From Antennarius striatus (lineage: Eukaryota; Chordata; Actinopteri; Lophiiformes; Antennariidae): a stretch of DNA of 64,000 nucleotides. Of the stretch, positions 30,220 through 57,475 are shown in pieces. The notes beneath the pieces are model-generated. The model did not search any database, was not told the origin of the DNA, and worked only from the letters and a program-made list of their open reading frames with translations. The stretch lies in assembly GCF_040054535.1 (NCBI RefSeq), contig NC_090791.1:16968827-17032826 (forward strand), read 5' to 3'. The position numbers and the translations under genes were made by a program. Position 1 is the stretch's first letter. Each line of letters opens with the position of its first letter.

Positions 30220-30365
30220 CAGTATTTTGCGCACTATAAGGCTAAAATCTTTTAATTTTCTCAAAAACCAACAATGCACCTTATAATCCAGTGTGCCTTA
30301 TATATGGAAAAAGATTTGAAATAGCCCATTCATTGAAGGTGCGCCTTATAGTCCAGGAGATACTG
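30220..30365 (+). mobile_element. short MITE, copy 1 (mate at 38247-38452)
   Basis: Left end CAGTATTTTGCGCACTATAAG after TA; contains TGCACCTTATAATCCAGTG and ends AGGAGATACTG. Same modules as the copy in the aldh16a1 intron. Confidence 0.8.
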
Positions 30366-30759
30366 TGATCTGTGTGTTCATTGCTATTCTCTTGCAGGTC
30401 CTGCTTTAAAACAAGTAGCAGAAGCTGGACCCAATGTTCCCAGTCTTGTGATTTCTATAGCCTATGACTTAGCAACATACACAGCCCACGCACACATTTT
30501 AGTGTCTGACTCACTTGTGCAACTGAGGATTGTGCTGTGTCATTGTTGTGACTCAGCATTCAGCCGCCCCTCCTTTACTTAGTGTTCTGTTTTTCACTGC
30601 TGTTGAGAAGGAGGAGTCTTGTGACAGGAAATGTCTGGAAGTTCACCGTAGTGCGCTGCTGGCTGGAACTGGTTTTTTACTTTAAAAAGTAATAAAAGAA
30701 ATAACCTGCTGGACAAACTGTACTGAGAACTCTCACAACATACACTGTTCACACTCCAC

Positions 30760-30895
30760 CATTTTAAAAATGACTGCAGCAGGTAAACCAGGAATATCCA
30801 AGAACTGTAGGCCTTTGTCCACAAGGAATGGACTAAGATTCCTCAGGAATGCTGCCAGAAGCCGGTGTCTGGATGGGCATAAGAACTAGAGACAC
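30760..30895 (+). mobile_element. Tc1-family C-terminal remnant
   Basis: TGCAGCAGGTAAACCAGGAA through GAAGCCGGTGTCTGGATG corresponds to the Tc1 C-terminal coding region seen inverted at 62420-62510. Heavily decayed. Confidence 0.55.
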
Positions 30896-31029
30896 TTGCT
30901 TTTTAAGGGCTGAATCATTTAGAGACTACAATAGTCAGGAAAACAACCTTTTGCATTGAATGTTGTGAAATACTCACCTGTTGCACTGAGATATTCGTCC
31001 TGTTCTGGTTTGAGTTGGTTTTGTTGTAT

Positions 31030-32225
31030 CTATAAGGGAGCTGAATAACTTTGTCTCATACAGCGAGTGCAGAATTTTTAGGCAAGTTGTATTTTTGAAG
31101 ATTAATTTTACTATTGAACATCAACCATGTTCTTAATGGACCCAAAATACTCATTAATACTGGAGCTTTTTTAGTTTTAGCCATTTTAGGGGGATATCTG
31201 TGTGTGCAGGTGACTTGACAGGCTTTAAAAAGTCAAAAATAGCGAGATATCTTGCAGACGGATGCAGCACTCTTAAAATTGCCAAGCTTCTGAACCGTGA
31301 TCATCGAACAATCAAGCGTTTCATTAAATATAGTCAACAGGGTCGCAAGAAGTGTGTGGAAAACCAAGGCACAAAATAGCTGCCCATAAACTGAGAAAAA
31401 TGTGCAGCTGCCATGATGCCACTTGCCACCAGTTTTTCCATATTTAAGAGCTGCAACATCACTGGAGTGTCCAAAAGCACAAGGTGTGTAATACTCAGAG
31501 ACATGGCCGAGGTAAGAAAGGCTGAAGAACGACCACCACTGAACAAGACACACAAGCTGAAATGTCAAGACTGTGGGCCAAGAAATATTCAAGACTGATT
31601 TTTCTAAGGTTTTATGGACTGATGAAATGAGAGTGAGTCTTGATGGGTGAGATGGATGGGCCTGTGGCTGGATCAGTAAAGGGCAGAGAGCTCCAGTCCG
31701 ACCCAGACACCAGCAAGGTGGAGGTGGGGTACTGGTATGGGCTGGTATTATCACAGATGAGCTTGTGGGACCATTTCGGGTTGAGGATGGAGTCAAGCTC
31801 AACTCCCAGTCCTACTGCCAGTTTCTGGGAGACACCTTCTTCAGGTGGTACAGGAAGAAGTCCGCATCCTTCAAGAAAAACATGATTTTCATGCAGCACA
31901 ATACTCCATCACACGCATCCAAGTACTCCACAGTGTGGCTGGCAAGACAGGGTCTAAAAGAAGAAAAACTAAGGACATTGCCTCCTTGTTCACCTGATCT
32001 TAACCCCATAGAGAACCTGTGGTCCCTCATCAAATGTGAGATTTACAAGGAGTGAAAACAGTACACCTCTCTGAACAGTGTCTGGGAGGCTGTGGTTGCT
32101 GCTGCACACAAGGTTGATCATGAACAGATCATGACTATGATCCACCTTCTTGAGCTGAGGGCATGCCAAGAGCATCTTGTTCAGGTCCAGTCAGTGTTAC
32201 AATATTTACATTCTGAGGTCAAGAT
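31030..32225 (+). mobile_element. Tc1/mariner-family transposon with dead transposase
   Basis: Pieces of a DDE transposase appear in order: the HTH region KIAKLLNRDHRTIKRFI, then KSTRCVILRDMAEV, then VEVGYWYG...LVGPFRVEDGVKL, the FMQHNTPSHASK catalytic area (HN where HD is expected) and [15 protein letters not shown]. At least three frameshifts and several stops separate them. The leader contains ATTGAACATCAACCATGTTCT. Not functional. Confidence 0.85.
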
Positions 32226-32979
32226 AGTATAATGCTCATGTTAGCATGCTAACATTTGCTGATTAGCTGTTGCTGATAGCAATTTCATTAGTTATGGAGG
32301 AAGCTTGATGTCAGATCATTAATGGTGAAATGGTAGTTTTCCTGATATTTTAATGTGGGTCAAAAACACGACTGAGTAAATCTTTTTAGTTATGGTTTGT
32401 AGACTCAGTCTGATTCTCTAGCAACAGGAATGAATGTTTGTACTTAGTACAGAACTGAAATTAGCAGAATGTTGTACAGTAAAGATATACAGTACAGTAT
32501 GTTGGCACACTTCAATAAAGATGACATCTTTTCTCAGTTATGGAAAGGACTAAAAGACAAATGACAATTCAAGTGTTAGACTGATGAAACTGATACATTT
32601 GCAGTAAAAAAAAAAAAAGTATTTGAAGTTCTGTGCTTCTACAATCTGACATTTTGTCACTTTGTGAATTCATGTCTGATCCAAGACTCCCTGGGTTAAA
32701 CAACGAGGCAAAATATCAGCCACAAAGCTGGCAGGGGTCCTCTTGGAGTAGAAGGTAGAATGTATCTGTAATTAGATTCGTTCACCTAATAACTGATAAA
32801 ACCCTTTTACATAATATTGAAATCAGCTGTAGAAAACTTGTAAAGCAGCGGTAACTACCGCTGGTAGAAACAGGAAGTTGCTCCATAGTATTTTCACTGT
32901 TTCATTAACCTCTTCATAGTTCATTTTGACACTTCATGTCTATCCCACTGGTTAGTTAAACTCTACATCCTCTGTCTAT
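32226..32979. other. 3' flank of aldh16a1
   Basis: No gene recognised. This stretch should hold the aldh16a1 3' UTR (minus strand); I could not fix the poly(A) site. Confidence 0.4.
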
Positions 32980-35900
32980 TCATGCTGTGGGAATCCACAC
33001 ACTCTTCCACTGGACTGCTTTTCTCCACATCTCTTCCATGAGTGAAGATCGACTCCGAGTCCAGTTTGTTCCTCCATCCTTGGCCTCCTCGTGGTGTTGG
33101 CGGGACAGGCAGAGGGTTTTCAGGGGGTTGGTACAGGTGTACTGGAGGTACTGACAGCCCTGTGGCAGAACACAAGACTGTGTGCTTTCACCAGAAATGA
33201 ACATGTCAACACTAACGTAGGTGTTTAGTCCTCACCTCGACGCTGCCCCAATACCAGATGGCCTTGATGACACTGTGGTTTGCCAACGCAACCGTCAACT
33301 GGTCTCTACTGCCAGTTACAATATTCACCAAGCCTGGTGGGAGGTCTGACGACTGGAGCACCTGATAGGGAGGAAGAGGAGGGCTGAAAAGACACTGTGT
33401 TTCATGCAACAACTGCACAACCTGTCATTTTTTTTTCATTTCAGTCATTGCTGCTTAAATGTATTTTTTTCAACCTCCATTCAGATGACACTCAGCTGCA
33501 TTCATCTGTTTGCCTCAAACGTTATGACTAAAAGAAGGATCTGAGCTGTATCAACAGGATTCCATCTAAATTTAACCATTTAAAAAAAATAAAATGAAGA
33601 GTTCAACAGTAAATGTGACTGAAGGGTTTTTTCCCAGTCCACTACCGATTTGCAATTTGTTTTATCAGGATTAAATTAAGGTTTTTCTCTTTTGGACTTT
33701 TTCTTTATTGATACACAAGTTGTATAACTCAAAAAATCTTATTAATGTAATGAGTACTACAATGGATAGAGAACTACTTCCATAAGAAATCACAATATGT
33801 CACATTGGGAGGGAAGAAACACTAGACATCATGTGTGTGTGGGCTACCACAGGAGTAAGTCATGGGTCCAAAATTGTTTATACCTTACATAAATCAGTTA
33901 TGTGAGGTTTCAAATGCCCTAAAATGATACTTTTCGCTGATGATACAACTATTTTATGCAAAGAAAATGATATACATAAATTAGCCCAGACAGTTAATGA
34001 GGAACTGTCCAAGCTGCAAATATGGTTTGACACAAAGAAATTATTGCTGAATCTAACAAAAACTATTTACATGTTATTTGGGAAAAGAAGCTGCAAACAA
34101 AGCATTTGAATGAGGTTAATATTGAAACAGGTTACTGAATACAAAATGCTAGGGGTGATCATAGATGAGATGATAAATTAGAAACCTCGTGCAAGTCAAT
34201 TGCAAAAGAAATTAGCCAGAGGTGTGTCCATTCTGTGGAAAAGTCAAAAACTATTAAATCAAATGGTGCTTTATATAATTTATTGTTCACTAGTTCTGTC
34301 CAATCCCAATCCACACCTCAGTACTGGGTACTGAGGTATCCACAGTGCTCATTATAGAGCTCATACGAATCGATTATTTATTAAATCTAAACTACTGAAA
34401 GTATATGACATCATACACTGTAGGACAATTCAACTCATTTATAAAGCAGCCATGGATGGACAGTTTAAAACAGCAATGTGCCACAATTAATTAAATGCTA
34501 AATTTGCTAAATCTGTTGTAATAACATGTCTGGAAAGAAAAACAAACTGAATAAATCAATCAATAAATGTTCAGATTTTTTTTTTCGCAAACAGACTGGA
34601 AAAGATTGAACGTGTGAAAAATCTACTAATAGTTTATTGTTTTCACAATGTCGTCGTTTCAATTTGTGATAGAAGGTGGTTCAAACCCAAGGAGTATTTA
34701 AGGTAATACCACAAATTTAACATCAGCAGAAATACCTGAATGAATGTCAAGACTGGGAGGGGATGTCTCTGACTGGGGACCATGATGATGGCGTTGCCAG
34801 TGGCGATGGCCGCACCAAGAAGTGTTACCATAGACAGGAGGGGATTCTTGTCAGGGAGGACCACTCCCACCACTCCCAGGGCTTCAGGGATGGAGAAACC
34901 AGAGCCAGACTGTGGCATCGGCTGAAAGGGGGAGACAGAAGAAGAGTAAATGTCGATCAGATCAGATAATGATACCAAGTCTCTGATAAATCAATCTTCA
35001 GCGATGTTTTCATAGGAACTAAAGACATTATTTTTAAAATCCCCACCACACTTCCTCCTTGGATTTTGTCACAGTAAGCTGCCCAATCACTGAGCCTGTT
35101 GATGCTGAGCTCCACCTCCTCCTCAGCCTCTTCCAATGAAACTCCGGTCTGAGCGCTGATTGACAAGGCAATGTCCTGCCTCTTTGCCTCCAGGCCTTTG
35201 GCCAGAGAATAGAGCGACTGACCCCGTGCAGACAGGCCCTTCTTCATCCAGCTGGAGAGAAAGATGTGACCAGACATGATGAATAAATGCTGTTAACAGC
35301 TTCTGTTATCTGTGCTTCGCTGTCAGGATAAATGTAATTATTTTATGAGAAGAAAAAGCATAATTCTGAATGCCCTGCAATATAATCATAAAACCATTTC
35401 TCTTTTCATGGTTATATGTAGTGATAAGAAAATGTAGATCTTTATTGGATTTTAAAATCCAATAAAGATATGAAAAAAAACAAACCAGGCCATTGATCTC
35501 ATGTGTAATCTACTTTGTTGATATGTTCCCTATGATTTTGTCGGTGCGTAACATTGGACTTTGAATGGTGATAAACACACAACCCAATGGATTTCAAAGT
35601 GCAAAACTTTTTTTTTAAAGCCAACATTGACTTCTATACAATACTATTAAAAAACACACAAAAGTAAAAAACTTCCATTTCTACTACGTTGCACATCTAA
35701 CGCAATCGACTGAGAATCACAAGACACTTCTCCCAGCTTTTTAGACCAATGTCCATCATCTATCTTTATAACTTTATTATCAATTTGAAGATGGTTTCTG
35801 TAAATCAGTAAGCTAGATAGTTATCACACCCTAACCCTTTTTAAAATTTAGATTACGAATTATTATTTTGTTCCATGGAAAGATAATTCTTTTATTCTGG

Positions 35901-36053
35901 TCATTTTCTCCATATCATATATCAAGGATAATCTCCTCTTGACTCAGCAAATGAATGAAGGATAGTCATCTTAAGATGACTTGCTAGAAAAAAATATTTT
36001 TTATACTGTTCTTCGCTGTTTTACATTAAATCCTCATCAAGACTCACTCAGTG

Positions 36054-36088
<35 letters not shown>

Positions 36089-39000
36089 CACCAGGGTTCT
36101 AAGTTTCGACTGTGAAAACACAACATTTTTTTTCCTGTTATTTGCACTGCTGTTTGCACTTCTGTTGTAAACATTGTGTGTAATGTGAGTGAAGGTGACA
36201 CAGCTCACCCAGGTTGGACTTTGATCGCAGCCTCTACTGCGTTACGGATGTCTTTCCGGCCTCCATCTGGACAATAGGCAAGCACACCATCGCCCCCTGG
36301 GGGCCGCACAGCCACGCTGCCTCCAGACACTGATTTACATGCCTTCCCTCCGACAAACTGCAGGTAGGACTTAGGAGCGCTGAGAGAACGGAAGACAGGT
36401 CAAAGTGATGAACTGGAGAAACATGTCTGCTCAAACGTCAGATGTAAAGACTGACAATATATTATGTGCAGCTAAAATCCTTTATAATCCTTTATAATCC
36501 CACCTGGCATGGCCTGAATCAACAGGAATGACAGCCGGGGAAGCTGCCGCTCCAAACTTTGAGTAGTCCATAGAGACTGGAGAGGAGCGAGGTAGAGGAG
36601 GAGAGGAGGAAGAAGAAGAGCACAGAAACTGGTACAGACCCTGTGACATGACAGAGAGGTGATCGTCACACTGTTGGCATGTTTGTAGCCCCAAAACTGA
36701 TCAATCACACACACAATATTAGTCAATAGATAATGATCTCCATTCATTTCCTATTATTATTAAAAGGAGCAAATTACTTTACGTCTGATCTTACCTGTTA
36801 CTGAACTTCTATGAATATTTGTGTATAGTGTACATATTCCAGGATATTTAAAATGTGTGACTCTAAGTACGAACGGTGAATGACGCAATGAAACATGGGA
36901 GGCTTTCATGTCCTTCCTTTCTAACACTGAAAGCTAAACAGCTAGTTGGCTACGGCAAAAAACAGAGCAAACTACTACATAAACTGTACCAACTGGTACA
37001 TTTTAAAATAATTGGGTATTTATTACTTTGCACATTGAACTGTAACAGTTTCTAAAGGACTACCCGTCAACAAGTCGACGTGTCCAAAGTTAACCAGCCC
37101 ATATGTAGAAACAGCGTACCTCCTGTCCTCCGTCGGTGCAGGTGCCGCTGTCTTTGTGACCGGAGACGGGCATAGAGGGGTCCCACACAGAGTGGGAATT
37201 CACCCACACCGAGCCAACGGACAGGCTGAGGAGTTAGGAAAACGGGGATATCAGGAGAGAATGAAGACGAAGGTTGGCTGCCGTGTTTGCAAATATCCAT
37301 GCAAAAATGTTGGAACATTTTGACTGTTGAAGCACACACTCTAGAAAAACACTATTTACATTCCTCAAGCAGTTTTAGATTTCCCTCAAAAACACTGACA
37401 GAATAACTACCTTTCAAAAAAAATCTAATTTGCACAAAAACAGCCCATAATAAACTTCAAACTTCAAAAACAAATTCAAAATATTCAAAAGAACAGCTAC
37501 TTATTATGGTTTATAGAACTATTAAGTTGAGTGCAGACAAGAAATGCTTCAGACAAGGGCTGACAGCAGATGGGCAGAAATTAAGAAGCAAAGGCAAAAA
37601 CAAAAAGAATAAGGAGTTGAAGTTGATGAAGAAGAGAACGGTGAGGATGAAGAGAAGAAGGCGTGTTTCTGTGTGCGAGTGTGACAGACCTCTTCGCCGT
37701 CTCCAGAGCCAGGGTGAGGTCTTCGGTCCAAATGGAGGCTGCCTGGCCATGAGGACTGTGGTTTCCTGTGGAGATCAGACGTTCACTGAGGCTCAGTGGA
37801 ATTTAGTATTAAAAGAACAAAACCTTCCGTGAGAAGCAGCTCTGAACTACAGCGTAGTGTTCATTACAGCCCATAATTGGTCATCAATTAACGTGGATTA
37901 AACCTAAGAACTCACATCCTGAGCTTTGAAGAACTGAAAACATCCGTATGAAAATCAACCACAGAACTTCAGTCTAACGCTTACGTCCGCAGACGCCTCC
38001 TTACCCAGAGTCACCGCCTCGGTGTTGCTTCTAAAGGTCAAGAGAGGCAGCAGAGGTCCAGGAGACGGGCTGACCACAAACGGAGAGGAGGGGGCCGCGC
38101 CGCAGACCACCGTCGGAGGGTACTGAGCGCCTGGAGGCGGGGCAGCGCAGGATTGCACCAGCTGGAAGAAAATACATGAAAAATAATAACCAATCAACCT
38201 GAAGCGCATGTTTTTGGAGGCTGGAAGAAGCCACTCATTCACTGTACAGTGTTTTCCGCGCTATAAGGTGCACCTTCAACGAATGACCTATTTTTTTTTA
38301 AAAATTCATACGTAAAGTACACTGGATTACAAATCTTCAATGAATGGTCTATTTTAAAACTTTTTTTCATATATAAGGCACATTGGATTATAAGAAATTG
38401 AGAAAATTAAAGGCTTTTAGGTGCGCCTTCAAGTACTGTACGGAAAATACTGTACAGTGGTACCTCTACTTATGTCTCTACTTACGAAATTTTCTACTTA
38501 GGAATTTCTCAGGAGGAAAAAATTGCCTCTACTTACGAAAGAAATTTCGACTTACGTAATGTAAAAACACAGTATCGGCTGATACTTGAATAAAAACACA
38601 GTATCGGCTGATACTTGAATCTCCCACAGGTTCCTGAACACAACATTCTCATAGCTGCTCTGCCATTGGCTATTACCTATTGTATCTTCCTGGCATCCCA
38701 TTGGCTAAGAGGGATGTCACTCCAGCTCTGTGTCGAGCTAGAACAGTACTTATGGAGTGTGTCGGCATTCGGCACTCGACCCGTGAGGTAGTCTGATAGT
38801 TTTGAACAAATATAATAACGTTTTGAGTACGTATTCGCTATGGACCCCAAGAAAGTGACGGAGAAAAGAGGAAAAGAAAGACGAAGAAAAGAGTTTTTTT
38901 GTCCGTACAAACAAAACAAGAGATCATAGAAAAGCATGAAAAAGGGATGCGTTTGGTTGATCTCTCCAAAGAATATGGCCGTAATGCATCTACAATCGCC

Positions 39001-42000
39001 ACGTTATTAAAACAAAAGGAAGTTTAAGCAGTTTAAGGCATTGCGTGGGTGGTTGGAGGAGTTCAGAAGGAGGACTGGAATTCACTCTGTTGTTTGGCAT
39101 CGTGAGATAGGAGCGCATGAACCAAAGAGGGCAAAAAGCAATGAGGACAGCTGTTAAAAGGTAAATGACTGTCATTATTATTCTTTACTCTATTTTGTTT
39201 TTACGTTATGCACAGCTCTCATTTATTGTGTAATAATCTAATCATAACATGTATTTGTTACATGTTTTGATGCATTTATATGCTTTATAAAACATTTTTG
39301 TCCGAATTTCTAGAGTAGAGGTACCGCTGTACTCATTTAGAACGCTAGACTCACCGTTGCCCCCTGCTGTTGAGCTTCCTGTACTGCAGCGTCAACCAGG
39401 AGCCGCTCCTCCTCGCTGTCCAGCGTCACACACTTCATCCCCGTCACACGGAGCCGGAGACGGGCCACGACCCTGTCCAGCACGCTCTCCTGCACACACA
39501 GCACCCAGTGAACCTGAGGGGAGAGGGTTAAAACGGTTATAAAGAAGCAGTGCTCTGACTGGACAGGATGAGACACACTCCACGCGCACGGACTTTTAAA
39601 TAATCAAACAGTCATTAAAGTACAAAAAGAATTGATTAGCATAAACAATCACCATTTTGATAATCAAGAGTTTATCATTGTTTCTATAGGGCGTATTTTA
39701 CTTGATACGGAATCCCAAATCCACTTTATCATTGTTTGTGTAAATCACCTCTTTCTTCTTTTTGAAGGCGGCCTCTATCACTCCATCCACCGCGCTGTCA
39801 ATGTCAGCTGACTCAAAGACGATGAAGGGACAGTTGGCTCCGATGCAGGGGGAGACAGAAACAGGGACGCCCATCCCTGCCGTGGCTTTACACAGCATCA
39901 CCGCATCCTGACGGAGGAGGAGCGTCAGAATGCGTTCAGATCAAACGTTCTCAGAGGTACGCCGAGGAATCAAACACTACTTTATTCACACACCTGCTTG
40001 TTTCCGCTGTAGGTGAGGTAGCTGACGCTAGGGCTCTGAGCCACTTTAACACCAAGTGAAAAGTCACCTCCGTTTAAAATATTCAGAGCCCCAGCAGGAA
40101 GTCCTGCTTCCATAAAGAGTTGGGCCAGCAGGAGGGCTGGAGGGGCGTTTCTCCGACCTGGGACGACGATGACAGAGTTCCCTAAAAAAAAAAATTCAAT
40201 TATAAAACCAACGACATTTTTTAAACAATAGAAAAATGAAGAAGTTTCAACAACAATCAACCAATATTGGTTGATGAGGAAGCTTGTTCACATGAAGGCA
40301 CTAAAAGCCAATTTCAAATTAAGGGCTTTAAATAAAGCAGCAGTAATTTTCCCCAACTTTCTTTGAAGAAAATTTAGATCATGAACTCAGTATAAAATTA
40401 AAAGTGAAAACGAAGAAGGAGGAGGAGGAGGAGGAGGAGGAGGAAGAGGAGGTTACCCATAGCCAGTGCTGGCAGGACTTTGAGCAGAAGGGAATAGAGA
40501 GAACAATCATCAGAGACGACGACGGCAACCACACCTGGAAAAAAACAACAACAACAAAAATTTAAAAACCCAAATGAAACCAAAATGCTTGTCATGCACC
40601 ACCTGATGGCCTCACCGAGAGGTGTCCAGTTGGGGATGAGATCGTCTCTGAGCTGAGCCCAGCTGCTGTAGTACTGCAGGAGTCTGACCAGGGTGGAGGA
40701 GGAGCAGGAGGCGCCAAACAGCTCACACAGCTGTGACACACACTGCCCATGCTGCCCGAGGACTCCCACCAGCCTGCGAGTGGAAAACGCAGACGTCAGA
40801 CGTCGTCTCAGTCAGTTCTTAAGTACCACAGTCAGGTCGGATGTACCTGAGCAGCACTCGGGCCCTCTGGTGGCAGCTCAGGCCGCTCCACAGCCTGAAG
40901 CCGCTGACAGCGGAGGAGGCACACTGGGAAACGTCCTCGTCCACAGCGCAGACGGTTCTGCACGCATCACCACCTGGAACCAGAGGAGCCACAACGTCCA
41001 TGGAGCTTGTAAAGGAGTCGTCTTTGCTTCCATAGTACAAAGATTCATGAACATCATCCCTGAATGTTTTTCCATTATCTTCTTGAAACCCTTAACTAAT
41101 CAACAAACCAAATCAAAGCAATGTCAGACTTTTGATGTATTTAGACTGTTTAATCTTGAACAATGACAATTAGAAAAAGACAGACCCTGAGGGCTTTAGT
41201 AACATGTGTGTAAAAAAACTCAATGATTGATACTATTGACAGTTCAATCAATCAGTGAACCAGAATTTTTCTTGGATTAATCAATCAAATATGTAAATAG
41301 TCTGAGGATGAAGAAACCAACAGGGAGATGTGATTTCTTATCCATGTTCCACCTGCCTGAAAGAAGAAAGCGCTTGTTGTAAACTGTCTGCTAAACATTT
41401 GTCTGCTCTCACCGGTAGAATCAGCCACAGAGAGGCTCTTTCTGTCTGCCGGACAGACAAACTTTCCATCGATGAACAGACCCAGGGAACGAGAATGGTG
41501 ATCCAACCAGGCCTGATGGAGGAGTAGAGGAGGCAGTCAACACGGAAACAACCTGAGAGCATCTCTTGAGTCGGACAACATGTGCCAGAACCAGAGCCAA
41601 GCTCCCACCTGATTGGCCAGGAGGACGCCACCTCTACCGGACGGCGACTGATAAAAATATTGAGTGTGTCAACGACAGAACAGACCTGACTTTCTCTCTG
41701 CATCATCAACCTCATCCTCATCAGGCAGCACGGACCAAACTAAAGCTGCTCTGACATCATCAACGTGTGACGATATGTTTTTCGTTGCCTACTTTTAATT
41801 CACACTATCTGCAGGGATGAGGCCGACTGCACACCAGTTCTGTGGTTGTTTTACTAAACTTTTACATAACTAAACTATGACTGGATTTAGAGGCCATAAT
41901 GACATATCTGAACACTTTTCTGGGCCTTATAATATTAATCAGAAATTTCTTGACCAGCTTTTACTTTGAGCAACTCTTCTTATCTAGAATTCAGGGTTAA

Positions 42001-42446
42001 ATGCTCTGATTTAACTTTCAGAAGTTTCATATATTTAGAGAGAAGCTGATTTGTTTGCTTTGCAAACAAAAACTCCAATATACAGTACTTTTTTTCTCTT
42101 TTTCCCCCAGCCTGTGTGTGTCTTCACGTTGGACATTACACAACTAGTTGCTGTACAGTTCCAGTCACATGTTTGCTTTGTGGGTAAGTTAGCTAAGAGA
42201 TAATGAACTTCACATGGGTCAAAGAGCCTCCGCGGGTGCCATCAAATAAGTTAGCAGCGAAACTCACTCAGGATCTACTCGTTTGCAGAAAAAAAATGGA
42301 TTTATGGCGACCAGGACCGTCGAATATCCTCCCCTGTAGTGAATCAGAGTTGTTACCTGTGCGACGGCATAGGAGGAAGCAGCGGCTGGTCCGAACTCCA
42401 TGCTTTGAAATATATCATACACAGTCTTGATGCTGCTGCCAGCCAT
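32980..42446 (-). CDS. aldh16a1: aldehyde dehydrogenase 16 family member A1, 17 coding exons, about 800 aa
   Basis: Exons: 42357-42446, 41413-41512, 40847-40973, 40616-40773, 40457-40534, 39994-40181, 39749-39907, 39355-39513, 38005-38161, 37690-37765, 37120-37225, 36504-36640, 36209-36379, about 35047-35251, 34736-34921, 33236-33361 and 32980-33159. Phases match throughout, and the total is about 800 aa (human about 802). The protein has two ALDH-like domains, roughly residues 1-500 and 500-800; the second shows VLPDKNPLLSMVTLLGAAIA and GLVNIVTGSRD. Mammalian ALDH16A1 is reported to lack the catalytic Cys and to act through protein partners. Here the usual GQxC motif region reads AAFKKKKE (exon 7) then VHWVLCVQES (exon 8), so no catalytic GQxC is present. 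The exon 14 donor is ambiguous by 3 nt. An upstream in-frame ATG ten codons earlier exists; I prefer MAGSS. The gene is head to head with kat7. Confidence 0.95.
33720..34570 (+). mobile_element. LINE reverse-transcriptase fragment in an aldh16a1 intron
   Basis: One frame reads MILFADDTTILCKENDIHKL and KLQIWFDTKKLLLNLTKT, the FADD catalytic box and following thumb of a Rex1/L2/jockey-like RT. An adjacent frame reads PQGVSHGSKIVYTL-like sequence upstream. Antisense to the host gene, between exons 16 and 15. Truncated and frameshifted. Confidence 0.75.
36058..36084. repeat. (TG)n microsatellite
   Basis: About 13 TG units in aldh16a1 intron 13. Confidence 0.95.
38247..38452 (+). mobile_element. 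short MITE, copy 2, in aldh16a1 intron 8
   Basis: Flanked by TA (38245-38246 and 38453-38454). Inverted ends CAGTGTTTTCCG and CAGTATTTTCCG. Contains TATAAGGTGCACC. Its 3' TA is also the 5' TA of the next element. Confidence 0.85.
38455..39329 (+). mobile_element. Tigger/pogo-like element with transposase remnant, aldh16a1 intron 8
   Basis: TA-flanked. Terminal inverted repeats CAGTGGTACCTCTAC and CAGCGGTACCTCTAC. Inside, broken frames read EKHEKGMRLVDLSKEYGRNA and STIATLLKQKE, the CENP-B/pogo helix-turn-helix, then short pieces only; the DDE domain is missing. A 29-bp unit around CAGTATCGGCTGATACTTGA is tandemly doubled at 38563-38620. Confidence 0.85.
40408..40452. repeat. (GGA)n purine tract
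   Basis: Imperfect GGA/GAA repeats next to the donor of aldh16a1 exon 5; pyrimidine-rich on the transcribed sense. Confidence 0.9.
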
Positions 42447-43255
42447 AATATGTATTTGAGTCGGAAAGGAAAACAAATCGCTTCAGCGCTTTTCGTTCGT
42501 TTTCTGGTGACGATTTCTGTTTGACAACTTAAAAGCTTGACAAGCCGAGAGGTTAAATGTGAAAGGCTAGCGTGGAAGAGACTGAAACGTCAGTGACGTC
42601 AGAGTCAACGCGCCAGCTCCCCTCCCACCGCCCCCGAAATGAATTAGCGGAACTACACATCGAGAGGGTTCCGTGTCAGTTACTTCCGGTTTTGTGTTTA
42701 AAGAAAACGCACTTTTTATTGTTTCTGTACGACACATATAGCAAAGTTACCATTGCTTGAAAAGTGTGCAAACAACTTTTGAGAAAACAACCTAATTTGC
42801 CGTGTTTGTAATGCATCGATTAAATTGTTATTTTTAAAATGTGCATTTGAACTTCCAAATGGTAATGCCTCTCTGTGTTACATAACATTTATTGCATTAC
42901 AGTATAAGCAGTGTTATATTACAGAAAATATCTCATTCGTTCAATGGACAAATATATCCGTAGTTTCAGGTTTATCATTGCGAGATACTGTTTTCTTTTC
43001 GAGCACATGATATTATCTTTAGAGTGATGTCCAATGGGTTCGCCACGTATCCGTGTTTCACACGGAGGCATTTAGTCGACGGATCCACACAACGCACGAG
43101 CCTGCGCTGTAAAAACAAGGAAGTCCAGACCACTGACGTGCATTTTTCAGCTGAGTTGGCTCAATCAAACGCTGGTTCGTAAGATTTATAGAACCTAAGA
43201 TAGATTGTTCCCAAAGTGCGTAGTACCAATTTGCCAGACCCGGTACGTCTTGAAA
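42447..43255. promoter_or_regulatory. divergent promoter between aldh16a1 and kat7
   Basis: The start codons of the two head-to-head genes are 809 bases apart. The interval holds a perfect CRE (TGACGTCA, 42594-42601), an ETS-type site (ACTTCCGG, 42682-42689) and GC-rich stretches with no TATA box near either gene. These are typical of a shared housekeeping promoter. No ORF of note. Confidence 0.65.
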
Positions 43256-57475
<14,220 letters not shown>

